Below, one piece after another: positions 9,098-17,543 of a stretch of DNA of 64,000 bases. The DNA is taken from NCBI GenBank assembly GCA_905207705.1, contig CAJLMA010000010.1:8001-72000 (forward strand), written 5' to 3'. Made by a program: the position numbers and the translations under genes. Position 1 is the stretch's first letter; every line of letters begins with the position of its first letter. A model generated the notes under the pieces. It searched no databases, was not told the origin of the DNA, and saw only the letters and a program-made list of their open reading frames with translations. Origin of the DNA: an uncultured Prevotellaceae bacterium. Lineage in GTDB: Bacteria; Bacteroidota; Bacteroidia; Bacteroidales; Muribaculaceae.

Positions 9098-10048
9098 TTA
9101 TAATTCCCGTGTCAATGTTAAATGCACAAGAGCCGATATGCGAGCTATTGCTTCGGAGGCTTTAGATTCATTCCCTTTAAAATCCTTTACGAATACAGCC
9201 AATGTGTAGCGTGTGCCGTTAGGTAGGCTTATATAGGCTACGTCATTGTGCGCTACAAGTATTCCGTCTTCGGTCGTGTAGCCTGAGCCTGTTTTATGTG
9301 CAATGGTTATGTCTTTCATTCCAAGCAACGGGGCTGCTATGCGGTCTTTGCCTGTGGTGCATTCTCCCAAAGTGTTCATGATGAAACGTTGGTTCTCCTT
9401 GCTCACCAAGCTGTCGGTAAATAAACGGTTTATAAGTATTGCCGCTCCGAGAGGGGAAGTGAGATTGGAATAGGCTTTGGTAAGGTCTTTTTGCATGTCG
9501 GCTTCGGTATATGTTATCTGGAAACTTGAGCGAGGAATGAGCGTTGCAATGAAACTGTCGGTTCTTGCAACGTCGACAAGTCGCTCAAACATCAGATTGC
9601 TTGCATTGTTGTCGCTCTGAGTGAGCGTGTATCGCAATAAATCCCTAACAGACAGAGTTATTACTGGTTCGGAATGTTCTTTCAACATGGGACTCCATGT
9701 TTCGGGATTTAGCTCATCTCTTCTTATAGATATTGATGAATCAAGTGAAAGTCCTTTGATGTCGAAATCATTGCATATGGCTAATGCTTGGTGGACTTTA
9801 AACACGCTCATCATGGGATAGATGCTTTTGTTGTTGACAGTTACAGTGTCGGTGTTGTCTATGATTACAGCCACTCCTATTTCACCAGGGTATTTCGATA
9901 CAATCTGTGATATTGTATCGGTAAGCATCTCGGTATATGGAATATTGTTTTTTGCCGATTGGGGGTACAATAGCACTAATGCTAAAACTATGATGCCTAT
10001 CGACACGAGACTCAGTGCAAATGTGCGTTTTATTCTATGTTTTGCCAT
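9098..10048 (-). CDS. Class A beta-lactamase (CfxA/CepA-like, subclass A2)
   Basis: A 316-residue serine beta-lactamase that hydrolyses penicillins and probably cephalosporins in the periplasm. All class A motifs are present: S81-V-F-K84 (acylating Ser and Lys), S145-D-N147, E182 in TEADM (the deacylating Glu of the omega loop, spaced as in the Bacteroidetes A2 group), and K252-T-G254. The N-terminus has a hydrophobic stretch at residues 10-28 (signal peptide or membrane anchor, no lipobox). It sits between core genes with its own promoter and terminators and no mobile element, so it looks like a chromosomal rather than a freshly acquired gene. The substrate range cannot be read from sequence. 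Confidence 0.93.
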   Translation of the reverse strand: MAKHRIKRTFALSLVSIGIIVLALVLLYPQSAKNNIPYTEMLTDTISQIVSKYPGEIGVAVIIDNTDTVTVNNKSIYPMMSVFKVHQALAICNDFDIKGLSLDSSISIRRDELNPETWSPMLKEHSEPVITLSVRDLLRYTLTQSDNNASNLMFERLVDVARTDSFIATLIPRSSFQITYTEADMQKDLTKAYSNLTSPLGAAILINRLFTDSLVSKENQRFIMNTLGECTTGKDRIAAPLLGMKDITIAHKTGSGYTTEDGILVAHNDVAYISLPNGTRYTLAVFVKDFKGNESKASEAIARISALVHLTLTREL

Positions 10049-10068
10049 TACTTTGATATTTTAACATG

Positions 10069-10076
10069 CAAATTTA
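10069..10076 (-). promoter_or_regulatory. Putative -7 box of the beta-lactamase promoter
   Basis: On the minus strand the bases read TAAATTTG, matching TAnnTTTG, 20 bases before the ATG. This implies a very short leader. No good -33 box is seen. Confidence 0.45.
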
Positions 10077-10158
10077 CGACTTTTCGGGTAGAAAATGGCA
10101 TCGCATCATGGTATCTTAATTGGTGATGCGGTAGTGTATATGTTATGCTACAAAATGA

Positions 10159-10199
10159 AAGAGGACTCAACTCTCGGTGAGAGAATAAGTCCCCTTTTA
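10159..10199 (-). terminator. Terminator after ftsH
   Basis: Long stem of AGGGGACTTATTCTC pairing with GAGTTGAGTCCTCTT on the minus strand, with a T-rich tail (CTTTCATTTTG). It lies 30 bases beyond the ftsH stop. Confidence 0.75.
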
Positions 10200-10228
10200 T
10201 TATTCATTTAAGCAAAGTCGTGTATGCT

Positions 10229-12292
10229 TTATTTTTTATCCTCTTCCTTGTTAAATGGAGGAGGCGTGTCAACTACTTGGTTGTCATCGGTTGGTTTGCA
10301 GTCGGGAGCGTCGGCGTTGACTTTCGATTCATTGGCAGGTTGCTTAGATTCGCCAGATTCTGTATTGTTAGCCTCGTTCAGTTTCAATATTTCATCGGTG
10401 CGTGAAATCCAAGGCCGTTTACCGAATATCTTTTCAACATCTTCGGCATAAATCACTTCTCGCGACAACAAGACTTTTGTCAGCTCGGCATGACCTTCAG
10501 CATATTTTTTCAACAATTCTTTGGCGCGATTGTATTGCTCCGAAATAATTCTTGAAACTTCTTCGTCGATAATTTTGGCCCGGTCTTCACTGTAAGGCTT
10601 TGTAAAGCCGTATGTCTGGCCTGTTGAATCGTAGTAGCAAATATTTGGCAATTTCTTGCTCATCCCAAAATAAACGACCATTGCGTAAGCTTGTTTTGTT
10701 ACACGTTCAAGGTCGTTTGCCGCGCCAGACGATATGTGGCCAAGGAAAAGCTCTTCGGCCGCACGGCCCCCGAGGGTGGCACACATTTCATCGAGCATTG
10801 CTTCATAAGTGCTTATTTGACGTTCTTCGGGCAAGTACCAAGCAGCACCGAGAGCTTTACCGCGCGGCACTATGGTTACCTTCACGAGCGGATTGGCATA
10901 TTGCAGATGCCAGCTTGTAGTGGCATGTCCAGCTTCATGTATGGCGATGGAGCGACGTTCTTCCTCGGTCGTGATTTTTGAACGCTTTTCAAGACCGCCG
11001 ACAATTCTGTCTACAGCATCCATGAAGTCTTGTTTTTGCACGCAAGATTTTTTGTGGCGTGCGGCAATGAGGGCAGCCTCGTTGCACACGTTCGCAATAT
11101 CGGCTCCTGAGAATCCTGGAGTTTGACGTGCAAGCAGGTCGATATCGACGCTGTCATCTTTCTTTATGTTACGCAAATGCACCTTGAATATTTCTTTGCG
11201 TCCGTTGAGGTCGGGAAGGTCAACATATATCTGGCGATCGAATCGGCCGGCACGCAGCAACGCCTTGTCGAGGATATCGGCACGGTTGGTCGCGGCAAGA
11301 ATTATCACGCCGCTGTTAGTTCCGAATCCATCCATTTCGGTCAAGAGCTGGTTAAGGGTGTTTTCACGCTCGTCGTTGGCTCCCATGTTAGGGCTTTTCC
11401 CACGAGCACGACCCACGGCATCTATTTCATCGATAAACACGATGCACGGTGCTTTTTCCTTTGCTTGGCGGAACAAATCGCGGACACGCGAAGCTCCTAC
11501 ACCGACAAACATTTCAACGAAGTCGGAACCCGAAAGCGAGAAGAACGGGACATTGGCTTCGCCTGCAACGGCTTTTGCGAGCAAAGTCTTTCCTGTTCCC
11601 GGAGGACCAACGAGCAATGCGCCCTTAGGAATTTTACCTCCAAGATCGGTGTATATTTGGGGCGATTTCAGGAATTCAACGATTTCGGCCACTTCGGTTT
11701 TTGCTTCTTGCAGCCCGGCTACATCATTGAACGTCACGCGAGTGTTATTGTCTTTGTCAAAGAGTTTTGCCCTTGATTTTCCGACATTGAACACGCCGCC
11801 ATTGCCACCATTTGCTCCGCCCGACATGCGTTTCATTATTATGTACCAGAATACCACCAGCAGCACGATAGGCCCGAACGCCCATAGGATGTGGCTGAAA
11901 TTGCTCGATTGCTCGTAGCTGACGTTACCATTGAATATGCCTTCCTCGCTCCATTTGTCAACTTTCTCTTCAAGTTTGTCGCTTGATGGGATTTGAGTTG
12001 TGATTTTGGCAGTGGCGTTGGTAGATGGTTTGTATCCATTGAATACTTTTGCAGCCAATGAGTCGGTCAGAATTCCTTCAGCGATGTTTTCACTGCCGAA
12101 GACTACTATCTCTTTTACGCCTCCCTGCCTGACATAAGATTCAAATTCAGTCCATTTGACTTCTTTTGAGACTGAATTGTTTTGGAATTGCCACAGGCCG
12201 AACAACACCACGGCGATAATGGCATATAGCCAATAGATGTTGAACTTAGGCCTTTTTAGAGGCGGTTTTGGATTATTTCCTTGAGTATTCAT
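10229..12292 (-). CDS. ftsH: ATP-dependent zinc metalloprotease FtsH
   Basis: Membrane-bound AAA+ protease of 687 residues that degrades misassembled membrane proteins and some regulators. Two N-terminal membrane helices (about 20-36 and 134-153) flank a periplasmic domain. The AAA domain has Walker A GPPGTGKT at 229-236, Walker B IVFIDEID near 285-292 and the second region of homology ATNRADILDKALLRAGRFDR. The zinc protease motif HEAGH is at 453-457. The C-terminus is low-complexity and hydrophilic. It lies 63 bases after rsfS on the same strand, an arrangement consistent with cotranscription. Confidence 0.98.
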   Translation of the reverse strand: MNTQGNNPKPPLKRPKFNIYWLYAIIAVVLFGLWQFQNNSVSKEVKWTEFESYVRQGGVKEIVVFGSENIAEGILTDSLAAKVFNGYKPSTNATAKITTQIPSSDKLEEKVDKWSEEGIFNGNVSYEQSSNFSHILWAFGPIVLLVVFWYIIMKRMSGGANGGNGGVFNVGKSRAKLFDKDNNTRVTFNDVAGLQEAKTEVAEIVEFLKSPQIYTDLGGKIPKGALLVGPPGTGKTLLAKAVAGEANVPFFSLSGSDFVEMFVGVGASRVRDLFRQAKEKAPCIVFIDEIDAVGRARGKSPNMGANDERENTLNQLLTEMDGFGTNSGVIILAATNRADILDKALLRAGRFDRQIYVDLPDLNGRKEIFKVHLRNIKKDDSVDIDLLARQTPGFSGADIANVCNEAALIAARHKKSCVQKQDFMDAVDRIVGGLEKRSKITTEEERRSIAIHEAGHATTSWHLQYANPLVKVTIVPRGKALGAAWYLPEERQISTYEAMLDEMCATLGGRAAEELFLGHISSGAANDLERVTKQAYAMVVYFGMSKKLPNICYYDSTGQTYGFTKPYSEDRAKIIDEEVSRIISEQYNRAKELLKKYAEGHAELTKVLLSREVIYAEDVEKIFGKRPWISRTDEILKLNEANNTESGESKQPANESKVNADAPDCKPTDDNQVVDTPPPFNKEEDKK

Positions 12293-12355
12293 ATTTTTCT
12301 ATCGAATGTTTTTTGTATTTGAAAAAGTGTGATGAGAGCAATCTTCAAGCGGTGG

Positions 12356-12715
12356 CTATTCCAAGTCGGGAACTTCGGTTGTGGGGGCATCGCTCCACAA
12401 TTGCTCAAGATTGTATAGCTCTCGGTATTCAGGTAAAAATATATGGACATAAATCGTGCCATAATCAATGACAATCCATTGGGAGTTTTTGTATCCGTCA
12501 TAATTGTATGGCTTTATGTTGGTGTGTTGTTGTACATATTCCCTTATGCTGTCAGCAATTGATGACACATGCATAGTAGATGTTCCTTGACAGATGATGA
12601 AATTCTGGGTGGTGGCATATTCTATTTCGCTTAAATCCACCAGTGTTATCTTTTTCCCTTTACGTTCTTGTATGCCTTCTATGATATAATTCAACAGTTG
12701 TTTTTGTTCGGTCAT
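12356..12715 (-). CDS. rsfS: Ribosomal silencing factor RsfS (Iojap family)
   Basis: A 119-residue protein of the RsfS/Iojap (DUF143) family, which binds ribosomal protein uL14 and blocks joining of the ribosomal subunits during starvation. Family features visible: an N-terminal helix (LLNYIIEGIQERKGKKI), the core ITLVDLSEIEYATTQNFIICQG, HVSSIADSIREYV, and WIVIDYGTIYVHIFLPEYRELYNLEQLW, close to the family pattern ending in Y-x-L-E-x-L-W. It is followed by ftsH on the same strand. Confidence 0.93.
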   Translation of the reverse strand: MTEQKQLLNYIIEGIQERKGKKITLVDLSEIEYATTQNFIICQGTSTMHVSSIADSIREYVQQHTNIKPYNYDGYKNSQWIVIDYGTIYVHIFLPEYRELYNLEQLWSDAPTTEVPDLE

Positions 12716-12738
12716 ATTTTATTGTTTGTAATATCTTG

Positions 12739-12746
12739 CAAAAATA
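12739..12746 (-). promoter_or_regulatory. Putative -7 box of the rsfS-ftsH promoter
   Basis: The minus strand reads TATTTTTG, a TAnnTTTG match, 24 bases before the rsfS ATG. Confidence 0.45.
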
Positions 12747-12830
12747 GGAAATTTTTTTATTCGTATTTAGATTTTAGTTTTTTAAATTGATTTTTAGCTA
12801 TTGTTGTGATACGTTGGCGATTTTGTAGGT

Positions 12831-13241
12831 TCATGATATAATTGTGGCTACGATCTTGCGAGACGAGGCATCGTTGCGGAACTCGCACAGGTATATGCCT
12901 TGCCATGTGCCGAGGTTAAGCTTTCCATGTGAAATGGGGATGCACAACGAGGCTCCTGTTATGGTCGACTTGGCATGTGCCGGCATGTCGTCGGAACCCT
13001 CTAACGTGTGTTTGTAGCGAGGATTGTTCTCGGGTACCAATGTGTCAAAAATCATGTTCATGTCGGAACGGACATCGGGATCGGCATTTTCGTTTAACGT
13101 CAAGCCGCAACTGGTGTGCTTAATGAACAGGTGCAGCAATCCTTGTTCTGGTAATTGTGGCATGTGTCGCATTATTTCGGTCGTAACAAGATGAAATCCG
13201 CGACGATGTGCCGATAGTGTGAATTCTATTTGGTAAACCAT
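12831..13241 (-). CDS. YjbQ / UPF0047 family protein
   Basis: A 136-residue protein of the YjbQ (UPF0047) family, a compact beta-barrel fold; members have been called secondary thiamine-phosphate synthase, but the physiological role is uncertain. Conserved parts visible: GLLHLFIKHTSCGLTLNENADPDVRSDM (metal-site His and Asp residues), HAKSTITGASLCIPISHGKLNLGTWQGIYLCEFR. The start at 13241 (MVYQIEFTL) was chosen over 13292 because the family starts here and because a promoter -7 box lies at 13290-13297, upstream of this ATG. It is a single-gene unit by appearance. Confidence 0.85.
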   Translation of the reverse strand: MVYQIEFTLSAHRRGFHLVTTEIMRHMPQLPEQGLLHLFIKHTSCGLTLNENADPDVRSDMNMIFDTLVPENNPRYKHTLEGSDDMPAHAKSTITGASLCIPISHGKLNLGTWQGIYLCEFRNDASSRKIVATIIS

Positions 13242-13289
13242 TATATACTTTGTTAAATATTGTGCTTGTAAATGAATTGTTTCTTGGAG

Positions 13290-13297
13290 CAAAATTA
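13290..13297 (-). promoter_or_regulatory. Promoter -7 box of the YjbQ-family gene
   Basis: The minus strand reads TAATTTTG (TAnnTTTG) with TTG about 21 bases further upstream. It supports the 13241 start, as the longer frame would begin inside the box. Confidence 0.55.
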
Positions 13298-13374
13298 CGA
13301 ATATTCACAGGATTATGCCAATGCCGGGCATGGCAGGATGTGTGTGGTGATATTGAATTTAATGATTTAATGCG

Positions 13375-13382
13375 TAATTTTG
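13375..13382 (+). promoter_or_regulatory. Promoter -7 box of the AlbA-domain gene
   Basis: TAATTTTG with TTG at 13353-13355, about 19 bases upstream. It lies 56 bases before the ATG and is divergent from the YjbQ-family promoter. Confidence 0.5.
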
Positions 13383-13438
13383 CATGACAACGGACATGTG
13401 CGTTTGCAATAATTCCGTGGATATGGAGGGGAATTGTC

Positions 13439-14107
13439 ATGGACTACAATATAAAAACAGTAAAAAGTAAGCATTATATACAAAATCTCATAGAGGAAGG
13501 GGAGCATGAGCATCAGGATTTCAAGTATCAAATATCTGATGCCCGCAAGATCGCCAGAAGCATCTCGGCATTTGCCAATAATGCCGGTGGAAGGTTGCTG
13601 GTCGGAGTCAAAGACAATGGGAATATAGTAGGCGTGGAGAGCGATGAGGAGATTTACATGATAGAACAGGCTGCAAAGATGTATTGTCGTCCGCCACAAG
13701 ATGTCAAGTTCTCTGTCTATCGAGTGGAAGGCAAGAATGTGTTGAAAGTAGATATTGCGGCTGCTAAGAAACGGCCTGTCATGGTTCAAGAAGAAGATAA
13801 GCGTTGGAAGGCTTATTATCGTGTTGCCGATGAGAATATCCTGGCCGATCCTGTTCATGTGAAAATATGGAAAAGCATGTCATCTAATGCCGGAATGTCG
13901 TATAGCGAAAAGGAACATGCGATAGTGGGGTGCGTATTGATGCACGGTGAGGTTTCGATTGAAGACTGCATGAAACTGGCTCATGTGTCCCGTGGTGCGG
14001 CCGAGGATGCCATTGTCGGCTTATGCCGTGCCGGTGTGCTTGATGCAGTATATATCGGGGGAAGTTTCCGTATAGTGCCTGGACCTGAAAGCAGTGCCGA
14101 GCAGTGA
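13439..14107 (+). CDS. Schlafen AlbA_2 domain protein (putative DNA-binding regulator)
   Basis: A 222-residue protein. The N-terminal half (about 10-140) is an AlbA_2 (Schlafen AlbA) domain: EHQDFKYQISDARKIARSISAFANNAGGRLLVGVKDNGNIVGV with the characteristic E-x-x-x-x-F-K start and the GG-x-L-x-x-GV-x-D-x-G strand-loop. The C-terminal part (about 155-215) looks like a winged helix (YSEKEHAIVGCVLMHGEVSIEDCMKLAHVSRGAAEDAIVGLCRAGVL). Such proteins are annotated as ATP- or DNA-binding regulators; no target is evident here. The convergent recQ stop lies 5 bases beyond its stop. Confidence 0.8.
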   Translation: MDYNIKTVKSKHYIQNLIEEGEHEHQDFKYQISDARKIARSISAFANNAGGRLLVGVKDNGNIVGVESDEEIYMIEQAAKMYCRPPQDVKFSVYRVEGKNVLKVDIAAAKKRPVMVQEEDKRWKAYYRVADENILADPVHVKIWKSMSSNAGMSYSEKEHAIVGCVLMHGEVSIEDCMKLAHVSRGAAEDAIVGLCRAGVLDAVYIGGSFRIVPGPESSAEQ

Positions 14108-14112
14108 CAGAT

Positions 14113-15927
14113 TCATTCATCATGGGTAAATTCAGTTACCATGTCGGTGAATGGCTTCCAGAATGTTTCGGTCTTTTTCTCTCCGATGCCCGGCAATAAT
14201 GAGAACATTGCCTTGGAGGTTGGTCGATTTATGGCGATGGCTTCAATGACTTTGTCGCTGAAAATCATATAAGGAGGCATGTGCATCTTGCGGGCAATGT
14301 CGCGTCGCAACTCTTTGAGCGACTCGAATAGCAATTTGTCGGATGCCGACATGATCGAGTCGCTTTTCTTTTCGACAGTTTTTGACAGAGTGTGGTTGTC
14401 GTAATAAAATCTTGACAATTGGATGGTTTTGCGCCCTTTGAGCACTTCCCATCCATATTCTGTGACATGCAGGCGGTTGCCTTGCTCGTAAGCGACGTCG
14501 ACCAATCCCATTTGCAGCATTTGCAGCATGTATGCGTTCCATTGGGGAAAATTGAGATTCCGTCCCACGCCGTAGGTCTTTAATCGGTCATATCCTTTCT
14601 TTGTGATTTCACTTTTCCCTGAACCTTTCAATATGTCGATTATTGTTGTGAAATTTTCTTTTTCACCCACTCGCACTATGGCACTCATGGCCATTTGGCA
14701 CAATTGTGTTCCGTCAAACCGTTCAGGAGGATCCATGCACACGTCGCAATTGCCACAATCATGGTCGATGCGCTCGTTGAAATAACTCAGCAGGATGCGA
14801 CGACGGCAGATGCTCGATTCGGCATATTGCTGCATCCGACGTATTTTGTCGGCTTCCACGTCGGCATTTGACGATTGCCTGGCAAGATTCATCAAGGCCG
14901 CAACATCGCTGAAAGAGTAGAACATGACGGCTTCGGCCGGCATCCCGTCACGCCCGGCTCGGCCTATTTCTTGATAATAGCATTCCATGTTCTTGGGCAT
15001 GTTGTTGTGCATGACCCATCGGACGTTGCTCTTGTTTATGCCCATGCCGAAGGCTACTGTGGCACAGACGATTTGCAAGTCGTCGTTGAGGAAGGCAGTC
15101 TGCACCTCCTCTTTTATGTCGGTATCAAGGCCGGCATGATATGCAGCAGCTTTGTATCCAAGGAAAGAGAGTTTGGCAGCAAGTTTCTCTGTGTCGGCAC
15201 GTCGCATGCAGTATATAATACCGCAGTCGCCTTTATGCGCCTCAATGAATTTTACCATCATTTTGAACTTGTCATTGCCGCTCATGTTCCGTATCACGCG
15301 AAGCGATATGTTTTTGCGGTCGAAAGATGTGATGAACAATTTAGCGTCTGGTATGGCAAGTTGTTTTATCATGTCATCCCGGGTGAGGCGGTCGGCAGTA
15401 GCTGTCAATGCCATTATTGGCACATGAGGGAATCGAGACCGCAGTATTGACAGGCGAGTGTATTCAATCCTGAAGTCGTGCCCCCATTGTGAGATGCAAT
15501 GGGCTTCATCGATAGCGATGAGGCTTATTTTCATGTTTGCCGACCATGAATCAAGTTCGGCGAGTAATCTCTCGGGGGAAATATACAGCAATTTTATGTG
15601 TCCGGCGAAAACTTGTTCGGCCACTTCGCGGTTGAATTGCTCCGATTGGTTGCTGTTGATTGCTGCGGCCGGAATGCCGCAACTTTGTAATGCGTCTACT
15701 TGGTCTTTCATCAATGCCAGCAATGGCGAAATTACTATCGTGCAACCATCCATGAGCAGGGCTGGGATTTGGAAACATATTGATTTCCCTCCTCCGGTCG
15801 GCATCAATACGACTGCATCGTTTCCATCCATCACGCACTTGATGACCTCATATTGTAAAGGGAGAAATGAATTGTACCCGTAAAATTTCTTTAGCAGTCC
15901 CGAAGCTTTGCGTTTCAGTTGGTCCAT
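14113..15927 (-). CDS. recQ: ATP-dependent DNA helicase RecQ (first paralogue)
   Basis: A 604-residue superfamily 2 helicase for DNA repair and recombination. Visible: Walker A in MPTGGGKSICFQIPALL near residue 45, DEAHCISQWGHDFR, ALTATA, and motif VI QEIGRAGRDG. An RQC zinc site follows (CRRRILLSYF then CGNCDVC), then a winged helix and a C-terminal HRDC-like domain (MPPYMIFSDKVIEAIAINRP). It starts 9 bases after the polyprenyl-phosphate sugar transferase and is probably cotranscribed with it. A second recQ-like gene of 726 residues is at 27243, so the strain carries at least two. Confidence 0.96.
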   Translation of the reverse strand: MDQLKRKASGLLKKFYGYNSFLPLQYEVIKCVMDGNDAVVLMPTGGGKSICFQIPALLMDGCTIVISPLLALMKDQVDALQSCGIPAAAINSNQSEQFNREVAEQVFAGHIKLLYISPERLLAELDSWSANMKISLIAIDEAHCISQWGHDFRIEYTRLSILRSRFPHVPIMALTATADRLTRDDMIKQLAIPDAKLFITSFDRKNISLRVIRNMSGNDKFKMMVKFIEAHKGDCGIIYCMRRADTEKLAAKLSFLGYKAAAYHAGLDTDIKEEVQTAFLNDDLQIVCATVAFGMGINKSNVRWVMHNNMPKNMECYYQEIGRAGRDGMPAEAVMFYSFSDVAALMNLARQSSNADVEADKIRRMQQYAESSICRRRILLSYFNERIDHDCGNCDVCMDPPERFDGTQLCQMAMSAIVRVGEKENFTTIIDILKGSGKSEITKKGYDRLKTYGVGRNLNFPQWNAYMLQMLQMGLVDVAYEQGNRLHVTEYGWEVLKGRKTIQLSRFYYDNHTLSKTVEKKSDSIMSASDKLLFESLKELRRDIARKMHMPPYMIFSDKVIEAIAINRPTSKAMFSLLPGIGEKKTETFWKPFTDMVTEFTHDE

Positions 15928-15936
15928 AATGATGCC

Positions 15937-17316
15937 TTAAAATGCGTTTTTTTCGCCTTTGAGCGCGTTTACAACCGTAAGGAATATAATTTTCATGTCG
16001 AGCATCAAGTTCCAATTTTCGGCATACCACACGTCGTATTCCACACGTTTTTCCATCTGCCATAATTCCTTGGTCTCTCCGCGATAGCCGTTTACCTGTG
16101 CCCATCCTGTAATTCCCGGCTTTATTGTGTGCCTAATCATGTATTTGTCAATCAATGTGCTGTAATCCTTGGTGTGTTTTACCATATGCGGACGAGGACC
16201 CACTATTGACATGTCACCTCTTAAGACATTGAAAAATTGTGGCAACTCGTCGATGCTTGTTTTCCTGAGAAAATTTCCGAATCGGGTCTTTCTTGGGTCA
16301 TCTTTCGTGGCCTGTATTTTATCGCTGTCGGTGTTTACTTTCATTGTGCGGAATTTGTAGCATGTAAACTCCTTGCCCCGATAGCCTGTGCGTTTTTGCT
16401 TGAAGAAAATGGGGCCGGGGGATGATACCTTTATACCGATGGCGACGGGTATCAATATGAGTGGAGATATAACCATGACGCATGTCGAGAACAAAATATC
16501 AAAACAGCGTTTTACAATCTTGTTTATCATGCTGTTTAGAGGGTTGGGGCGAATCGAAAGGATTGGCACGTTTCCAATCGACATCAAGTCGAATCTTCGG
16601 TTTATTGTACGTCCGAATTGCGGTACATAATAGAAGTCTATGGCGTTGTGGTCGGCGATTTGTATCATTCTTCTGATGGAGCCTTCGGGCTCGTCGGGCA
16701 GTGTGCAGTACATTTCATCTATCACATTTTCTTGGACAAAACGGTCTATGTCGTCAAGAGAGCCTTTGTAAAATTCGGAATGACTTTGGTTGTCCTTGTT
16801 GTCAAAAATTCCCATGATTCGGAATCCGTAACCATCGTCGCCCAGCATCTCGTCAAGCAGCCTGTTGCCTACCGTTCCGCTTCCGATTATTATTATCCGT
16901 TTGAAATTAAATCCTTTGCTACGGTATATTTTCAACATTTTTTTCGAAATAATCCACCATACGCACAACGTGGGCATGAATATGAGGTAGAATTCGAGAT
17001 AGGTGCTTACATGAATGTTCTCAAGGTTTAGGAACAACAGCATGGCAAAGAATAAGATGGCATGTAGGACTACCGATTTTATGGCGGATAGGATAACTTG
17101 GTCGGCAAACATGACTCGGGTGCTGTGTACGCTTGAATATACATAGCTGCATATTCCCATTGCAATATTCATCAGCAACCACACTTGACGTGTGAAGAAG
17201 TCATCGGGCTGACTGCATAATAAATACAATATGAGATATGTCAGGTTTAGTATTAGAAAATCAACGAATGTGAATACGCCCCTGATAAATTGACCGTATC
17301 TGCCTTTCTTTACCAT
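15937..17316 (-). CDS. Undecaprenyl-phosphate sugar phosphotransferase (exopolysaccharide initiating enzyme)
   Basis: A 459-residue polyisoprenyl-phosphate hexose-1-phosphate transferase of the WcaJ/CpsE type, which puts the first sugar phosphate on undecaprenyl phosphate to start capsule or exopolysaccharide repeat units. Four N-terminal membrane helices (residues about 10-115) are followed by a CoA-binding-like Rossmann domain (IIIIGSGTVGNRLLDEML) and, after one more helix (about 270-295), the bacterial sugar transferase domain with KRTGYRGKEFTCYKFRTM, FGNFLRKTSIDELPQFFNVL and MSIVGPRPH. No other capsule genes are adjacent, so it is an isolated initiating enzyme paired only with recQ. The sugar is unknown. 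Confidence 0.9.
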   Translation of the reverse strand: MVKKGRYGQFIRGVFTFVDFLILNLTYLILYLLCSQPDDFFTRQVWLLMNIAMGICSYVYSSVHSTRVMFADQVILSAIKSVVLHAILFFAMLLFLNLENIHVSTYLEFYLIFMPTLCVWWIISKKMLKIYRSKGFNFKRIIIIGSGTVGNRLLDEMLGDDGYGFRIMGIFDNKDNQSHSEFYKGSLDDIDRFVQENVIDEMYCTLPDEPEGSIRRMIQIADHNAIDFYYVPQFGRTINRRFDLMSIGNVPILSIRPNPLNSMINKIVKRCFDILFSTCVMVISPLILIPVAIGIKVSSPGPIFFKQKRTGYRGKEFTCYKFRTMKVNTDSDKIQATKDDPRKTRFGNFLRKTSIDELPQFFNVLRGDMSIVGPRPHMVKHTKDYSTLIDKYMIRHTIKPGITGWAQVNGYRGETKELWQMEKRVEYDVWYAENWNLMLDMKIIFLTVVNALKGEKNAF

Positions 17317-17413
17317 CTCATTTAATTAGTTCCTATGATAGAAGATTGTTGTAACTGTGATTATTTATAATATAACGGCAACGATGTCGCATTTATTATA
17401 TAAAATTTTACAA

Positions 17414-17458
17414 TAAAAACACCTGTTTAATGTCTTTTATTGGCTTAAACAGGTGCTT
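17414..17458 (-). terminator. Terminator after the DUF349 gene
   Basis: On the minus strand CACCTGTTTAA pairs with TTAAACAGGTG around a 14-base loop, followed by TTTTTATTG. Confidence 0.75.
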
Positions 17459-17543
17459 ATTAGGGTTATATCGATAAAATACAACTATTTATATATTTCT
17501 GTTATTGTGAAAATATGTAATATCGTTTATGTTGTGACAGAAC

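Noticed and set aside
11123..11918. Long plus-strand frames opposite ftsH
   Set aside because: They are mirror frames of a highly conserved gene, with no start region, promoter or domain of their own.
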